From NCBI GenBank assembly GCA_016490735.1, contig JAEMWC010000024.1, forward strand, positions 1,356,001-1,420,000: 64,000 bases of DNA, given 5' to 3'. This DNA is from Pachyseris speciosa. Lineage: Eukaryota > Cnidaria > Anthozoa > Scleractinia > Pachyseridae. This document shows, one piece after another, positions 58,541 to 64,000 of the stretch. Made by a program: the position numbers and the translations under genes. Every line of letters begins with the position of its first letter. The first letter of the stretch is position 1. The notes beneath the pieces were generated by a model. That model was given only the letters and a program-made list of their open reading frames with translations. It searched no databases and had not been told where the DNA came from.

Positions 58541-59744
58541 TTTATCGACTTTGTGAAGGCAAAATGATGGATATTTAGGTATTGTTTTATCAAAAACTTG
58601 GTATTATCAACTTTAGTTGATACTTGCGCAATATAAATAAATGAGATGAAAAGAATTTCAGTCGTGCACTGTTTTAAGATTTGGATAAAAAATGTAACTG
58701 CGTCGATTTGCCAAGTTTTTCATAAATCCAAGTTGTAAACTATAATTTAGGTTCTTAAAAAATCGCAATGGATTAAGTTCTGTTCTCTCAGAAAACGTTA
58801 TTAGCTTGAAAAACAATTTTTTTTCGTAGTTGTTTTGAACAGTTTCTGCAACATCCTAGTATCCCTTTAAAAATAATCACGATTGTTTAACGTAGTGATT
58901 GTAGTTATTATGAACAACTAACAAATAATAGCATAAAATGATTTCTTTCTGAATATAGAGAAACGTTCTTTCAGTTCGGAAGAAAATAGCCTGAAGGATA
59001 ATAATGGAAGGTTGAAATGTCAGCGCTGGATTGGTTTGACAACTTTGTTTTCTGATACAATTCAAGTGAAACCGTCCCGTAATTTATCACATATCAACTT
59101 AAACAAAATTAAATGTTTCGGAAACAGTGTTTAGTTCCTGCACTTAATTACAAAAAGACAACAACAACTGAACAGGAAGAGATAAACTACAAAACATTCT
59201 TGAATTTTATTTCAAGCTCTTACCTGAGCGTACACTGAAGCGGAGTTCACTTATCACGAAATGGTACTTCTACTTCTACTTCATTAACTGATAAAGCATA
59301 CAACGCATCACCTCAACGTATTAAACTTTGTAACAACCAGTCCCTTGAACAATAACTAGAGCTACTCGACTGAGATTCAAGTGTGTTATGTTTAAAAAAT
59401 TGCGTGCTTTCGGTTTTCTTCAAGCAGCATATCGGCGGCCGATTATAGTCAGTGTTGAGTGATTTGAACAAAAGTCTAAATTTACACCCGCCGACAATGC
59501 GTAACGCGTAAACATTTGTAACTTCGCCAGAGACACATTTAGTGTTCATACTGCTAAGATACCTTTTATGAATTACAAATGACTGAATACAAAAGCACCC
59601 TATTAATAGGTGAAATCCAAAAGAAACAGGCTACGTACAAAATCCTGACAACCGAAGCACATGTATCTTAAAATCGATGCTGACAGAACAATAGTGCGTG
59701 ACGCATAACGTTACAACTTACCATACAATCTGCATTTCAAATGA
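58541..59744. other. AT-rich sequence, no gene seen
   Basis: I found neither an exon that would continue the CSPP1-like frame nor a recognisable element here. Confidence 0.4.
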
Positions 59745-60886
59745 TCAGTTATGCTCAGTTATGTTCGGAAAACGAGAAATGATCCATGCATCAGTTAAAA
59801 TGTCAATAAAAACACACTTTCGTCGGATTTGTTCAACAGATATTATAACAGGGCCCCCAAAGCTTGGTTTAACGTAAACGTGATGATTTACAAGCCGCTT
59901 ATGGTGATATCTTTGCAACAGAGCTCTTATTTTATCTCGGTCATCATCACTGACAGACAGGGAACGCATACTTGCGTCACAGTCACGCTTGTTAAATCTG
60001 ACATTGTCAAAAGTTTCCTCCAGTTTATCGCAAACGCAAATTGCTTTACTATTCAGCTTCAAAAAGAGCTTGATTCTTCCATAACGAACAGCAAAATTTT
60101 CAGTATATTCGATCACAGTTGAGTTAGTCTTCCATGTTTTAGCGAGAGAGGAATAAAATTTTTGACCCTCATCACTCTCAAATCGACGATAAGCCTCAAC
60201 TTCATAATCTTTCGGCCATCTGTTAGTAATTACATGTACCTTTACCAAGGTCAAAATGTTGCTGTCGACGTTACTGTTTTTTATTTTCCCGCAGAGGTAT
60301 TCCCCTTCTATCCTGGAATGCTTGTATCGTTACAAACGAGTTGCGGCTACGCGATGCTTCACTGATTTCATTGTTCAAGAAAACAAAAGGTTTCTTTTGT
60401 TTTTCGATGAACGCAAGATCTCAAAAAGCGCCGCCGAGTTTTTTCCATCCGTTTTTACTCGAATACGAAGCGCAAACCAGCGGAAAAAAGTGCAGGACTG
60501 TAGTTTTCTATTAAATTAGAGACCACATGGTAAAATTCAGCTCATTTGGACGAAAAAAAAAAAACCCGACAAAATTCGACATAGAATGGTTATGCCCCGA
60601 CCCCTTCAATTGCTTTTGGAATAGCCAGTAAGACTTCTTATCAAACGCTTGCTATCTTTGGGAACTTTAGCGTTGGCCAAAACTTCCTTAGTAAAGTTAG
60701 ATAGACCAAAACAAAGTCCAATGGCGCAACCGATTTGTTCCATCGCGTGATGCGTTCCATGCACAAGGGGTTTGATGAAGGCATTCATACCTTCAAAGGC
60801 AAAACAGCTATATGCCCATATCGGTCCTCTTCTCGAGACATACCCTTGCATCAGGAACCCGGCCAGACCGGGGTAGACCGGGGTCA
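59745..60886 (-). pseudogene. EnSpm/CACTA-type transposase, C-terminal remnant
   Basis: Minus strand. The first block (about 60840-60606) reads WAYSCFAFEGMNAFIKPLVH and GTHHAMEQIG, the conserved segment after the catalytic domain of TNP2-like transposases. After a gap that may be an intron, a second block (about 60360-59745) runs HSRIEGEYLCGKIKN ... FAVRYGRIKLFLKLN ... and ends RRKCVFIDILTDAW, SRFPNITEHN, the family's usual C-terminal strand pattern. A TAA at 60330-60332 breaks the second block. The catalytic domain is missing: a GC-rich tandem repeat starts just upstream. Function: a DNA cut-and-paste transposase of CACTA elements, now dead. Confidence 0.68.
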
Positions 60887-60917
60887 AAGCTCGGCCTGAA
60901 AGCCGGGGTCAGCCCGG

Positions 60918-61265
60918 CTTGTGGCCGGGCTTTGGCCGGGCTGGCCAGGGGATAAAAAAACCGGGGAAGCCCCGGCCACAGGGCCAGCCCGGCCTGGCCT
61001 GGCCGCGCTTGGCCGGGGCCAAATTTGGGAAAGAAAAAGCTGGCTTGTGGCCGGGCTTTGGCCGGGCTGGCCAGGGGATAAAAAAACCGGGGAAGCCCCG
61101 GCCACAGGGCCAGCCCGGCCTGGCCTGGCCGCGGTTGGCCGGGGCCAAATTTGGGAAAGAAAAAGCAAAGCGGGGTAGGGCTTTGGCCGGGTTGGCCAGG
61201 GGATAAAAAAAACCTGGGAAAACCACGGCCACAGGGCCAGCCCGGCATGGCCTGACCACAGCTGG
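60918..61265. repeat. GC-rich tandem repeat, ~126-bp period
   Basis: The unit starting cttgtggccgggctttggcc recurs at 60918 and 61044, with a third diverged unit from about 61170. Each ends ggggccaaatttgggaaaga. The GC content is far above the surroundings. The Pro/Gly/Ala-rich frames across it on both strands are repeat artefacts. Confidence 0.9.
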
Positions 61266-61269
61266 CCGG

Positions 61270-62049
61270 TGAGTTTAGCAGCAGAGGTTTAGGGTTTACC
61301 AGTGGCGACATGGAATATGTTCCACCCTGCCAGGCCACAAAAACGTACACAAGCATTAATATGAGTATTAGAGCAATGCTGATTCAACAGTCAGTTTAAG
61401 CATACCAAACTAATTTATAATGTATTGGTCATTAAATGTCTTTCAGAAAGGGGTGCTGTCATGCCCATTCTTGTTATATGTTGAGATTGTGAAGAATTAT
61501 AACTTAGCTCAGCCTGTTAAACATGAAGAGGTTAAGACTTCAAATGATTTGCTGCAAGGAAAATGAACAAATATCATGGTGATTTTTCCCAGACACAATG
61601 ATAAAAGTTGAAAAAGAACTTTTTAAAGTTGCAATCCATTTTCTTCTTGACATCCATGGCCATACACAACTGCAAATAGTTTAAATGCACATAACAAGTA
61701 CTACATAAGAAGGCTGCAAGAAATTAAAGGTTCTATTGTTACAATTAAATCTTTGGGTTTATCCAAATTTTGTGACAGTGCCCCTTTAACAATGTGTCTA
61801 TCACAAGTTTTTTTTAATACACAATGTATAAGACAAATGACTTTCTTTGAAAATGTTATCAGAGAATAAGATGAGAAATAAAACTGCATAGTCTGATCTC
61901 ATAAAATAATTATAATTTTTGTTTTGGTTTCCCTTAAAAAATAACTTTGAGAATTCATAGGAATTCCCAAAAATTTTCTAAGAATTCCTAACATTTCCAA
62001 AGCATCTAAGATATTTATGGCCATAATGCTTAAAGTTAAAATGTTGTCT
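61270..62049. other. AT-rich sequence with one weak exon candidate
   Basis: Only a possible short terminal exon at 61447-61484 deserves note (see rejected items). Confidence 0.35.
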
Positions 62050-63585
62050 TTGAGTGATGAAAGCAAAGGATGAGATTTGAGGCTGTCCAACAATTATTTT
62101 TATTTACAATAAGCAAATTACACTTCACTCAAATTAATCATGACTTCAAATCATTGAAATATACGCAGGAACGGAATTTGTTTTTTCTAAATTTTTACGT
62201 ACACAATATCAGGTAATGTCAAGCGTAGTTGTCTGAATCACAGATTTCTAATAAAATAAATTTCTAACAATATAAGCTTAAAGCAAAGTAAGTAAAAATT
62301 AAGGTTTAGAAACTTGTGTATTCAAGCAAAAGCCGATCTAGATATTTATACATTTGAATTTTAAAATTTACATGAACTGGGGCAAAAATGAGAAGAAAAA
62401 TGGTAAACAGCGGACTTAGCTTATTGATTCAATTTTTTGTGCTGTTAACACAGAGCTTTCTTTGCTGCTCGCGGATGAGTTTGTCAACAATGTACCACCC
62501 CAGCTTGCTCCATGATGTCTAAAATAAAAACACGATTTCGTCAGTGACCATTTATTACATTTAGAGGTTCTTGACTGGTTTAGTCACTAGATCTAGAGTA
62601 CTCGAGTACTCAGAAAAATCTAAGATCGGCTGCTGAAATTAACTTGATCTGTACTTTTAAAATAACCTTGCGTTCAAAATATTCGGTACCGATTCAAAGA
62701 CCTCAAGACACGACTGTCGCCGTGATGGATTGCATACACTGTTCTCGAGGAGCACAGTTTCAGTTATGCGATGGTTTTGTTCTTTCAGGTCTAATACTGT
62801 GTCGTTGACAAGTTACAGCCTTTTATAATTTAAGAATTTGTTTGCACTTACCCAAATCTCTCAATGACTTGCCTGCCTTTCATTCTATCGTACCGGCTGA
62901 TACATTCACAGTGATGCCTTCATTTAGTTGCACGTCGGCGCCACAAACTTGCTTTCTGTTTACCACGCTAACGCTGTTTTAATTCTCCCACTGAACCACT
63001 AAAAAAACATCTTCGAGATGGGAAATATAACAGTTATTCGCACAATCGACCAACAGAAAAGACAATTCAAAGATGGGCGCCAAAAGTTCTTTCGACGAAA
63101 GTCACGTGAAGATTTCCACGCTGTCATTGGCTGTTGCTGAGTAACTTCCGCTGGATTGCCTGATTGTGGTCTTCAGAGAAACTTAGCTCGCAAAACATGT
63201 TCGATCTCCTCTGATGTTAATCCTTATTTCACTTGGACCTTTTCGAATTGTTCATCGGGGATATGAAGCCATTTTCTGGCGGAGATTTTGACGAAAACAC
63301 ACTTTATGGAAAGAGTCATCTTCAGCTGAGGATAAAACATGTTTTAGTCGTCGAACATTGTCGAATATCACTAATGATTCTGTTCATGGTGTAGGTGAGA
63401 AAAATTATCTCTCGCTTAACTCTTGTTTTTACGTTCTTTTCATTTCAAGGGTCTTTCTAAATTTAGCGTCTTAAGTTTCATTAGCTTTTGGGATAAGTCA
63501 CTGAGTAAATGTTTGACTTTACGATTGTGTGATTTTAGGATTGTGTTTTGTTTTAAGTTATATTAATTTGTCTTTTTGCCTTGAC
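62050..63585. repeat. Core repeat C52, copy 2
   Basis: It aligns with 52105-55490 apart from the 1.76-kb insertion there: the site reads ttcaaaatattcggtaccga without interruption. The ATATGT-rich flanks and the CCCACACGG TIRs of copy 1 are absent, so the core moves, or moved, on its own. Confidence 0.75.
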
Positions 63586-64000
63586 ATTAAGTTAACCTTG
63601 TGTTTAATTAAGTAGCACTTTTTGTTTAGGCTTAATTATAAATTTGTTTCCTTGGAAGAAATAAAATCTTGATCTTAAAGATTCACAAAACGTTGCAGCC
63701 TTTCTTTTAACTAAAGTGGTGGAGCTTTGATATTAACTTCAATTTATACTCTCAAATTTTTATAGTCTCTCTCTTAGTTTATGATTGATTCCGAGACATT
63801 CGATTCTCAGTAATATTCTGTTTGGGAGCAGTAATATGTTCAAGTGTGATATAATTTAAGTTGCTATAATTGCTTTTGTAGATTTTTTGTTACATTTATG
63901 TGAAAACCAACAATATGTCTATCATTTTTGTAAAAAAAAAAAAAGTTAGCATATGTATTTTAGCAAAGAATTCCCTTCATGGGACAGCATGGCCAAAGAT
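63586..64000. other. Right edge, AT-rich, nothing recognised
   Basis: No supported exon, RNA or element. Confidence 0.4.

Noticed and set aside
60808..61356. Long Gly/Pro/Ala-rich frames on both strands
   Set aside because: All three frames are open because the GC-rich tandem repeat lacks stops; no domain.
61447..61484. Possible terminal exon of the CSPP1-like gene (ERGAVMPILVIC then TGA)
   Set aside because: Phase fits and the acceptor is good, but it is only 12 codons, has no similarity support, and could arise by chance.

Overview
The window looks like nuclear DNA of a cnidarian, most likely a reef coral (inference). Genes are split by GT-AG introns, the DNA is AT-rich, and the intergenic space is packed with decayed transposons: Penelope-like elements (PLEs) with a GIY-YIG domain, LINE 3' ends, tRNA-derived SINEs, foldback MITEs and a THAP/YqaJ DNA transposon. 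A degenerate TTAGGG tract fits the metazoan telomere repeat. There is no sign of a bacterial, viral or organellar origin.

Layout. 1-1121: old repeat, 5'-truncated PLE and a perfect hairpin repeat. 4740-10921 (+): six-exon sorting nexin of the SNX10/SNX11 type. 10922-23151: gene-free, with inverted-repeat elements (one carries a hammerhead-like RNA core), SINE pieces and a second copy of the 1-205 repeat. 23152-29864 (+): a second SNX10/SNX11-like gene of seven exons. Its PX exons have the same sizes and phases as the first gene's, so the two are tandem paralogues; its introns hold LINE fragments and two MITEs. 29865-34099: foldbacks and tRNA-like repeats. 34100-58022 (+): exons, all phase-compatible, of a third gene that is probably CSPP1-like (centrosome/cilium); ten exons from 45982 are well supported, two upstream ones are tentative, and its 3' end is not seen. 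58023-64000: a perfect 184-bp palindrome, an EnSpm/CACTA transposase remnant (-), a GC-rich tandem repeat and a second copy of a repeat that also lies inside the third gene.

The richest region is 35265-42640, a stack of nested insertions. A LINE reverse-transcriptase remnant is split at TTAA by a 659-bp foldback MITE. It is followed by two head-to-head PLE copies forming a large inverted repeat. The second PLE copy is split by a 4.7-kb DNA transposon with divergent genes: a broken THAP/DDE transposase (-) and a SWIM-YqaJ-PHD reading frame (+) interrupted only by three stop codons. The neighbouring PLE copies give the empty site, so the insertion can be read to the base.

The three host genes probably act independently: two endosomal phosphoinositide-binding sorting nexins and one centrosomal or ciliary protein. 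Splice sites, reading frames and repeats were read by eye; no database search was run.
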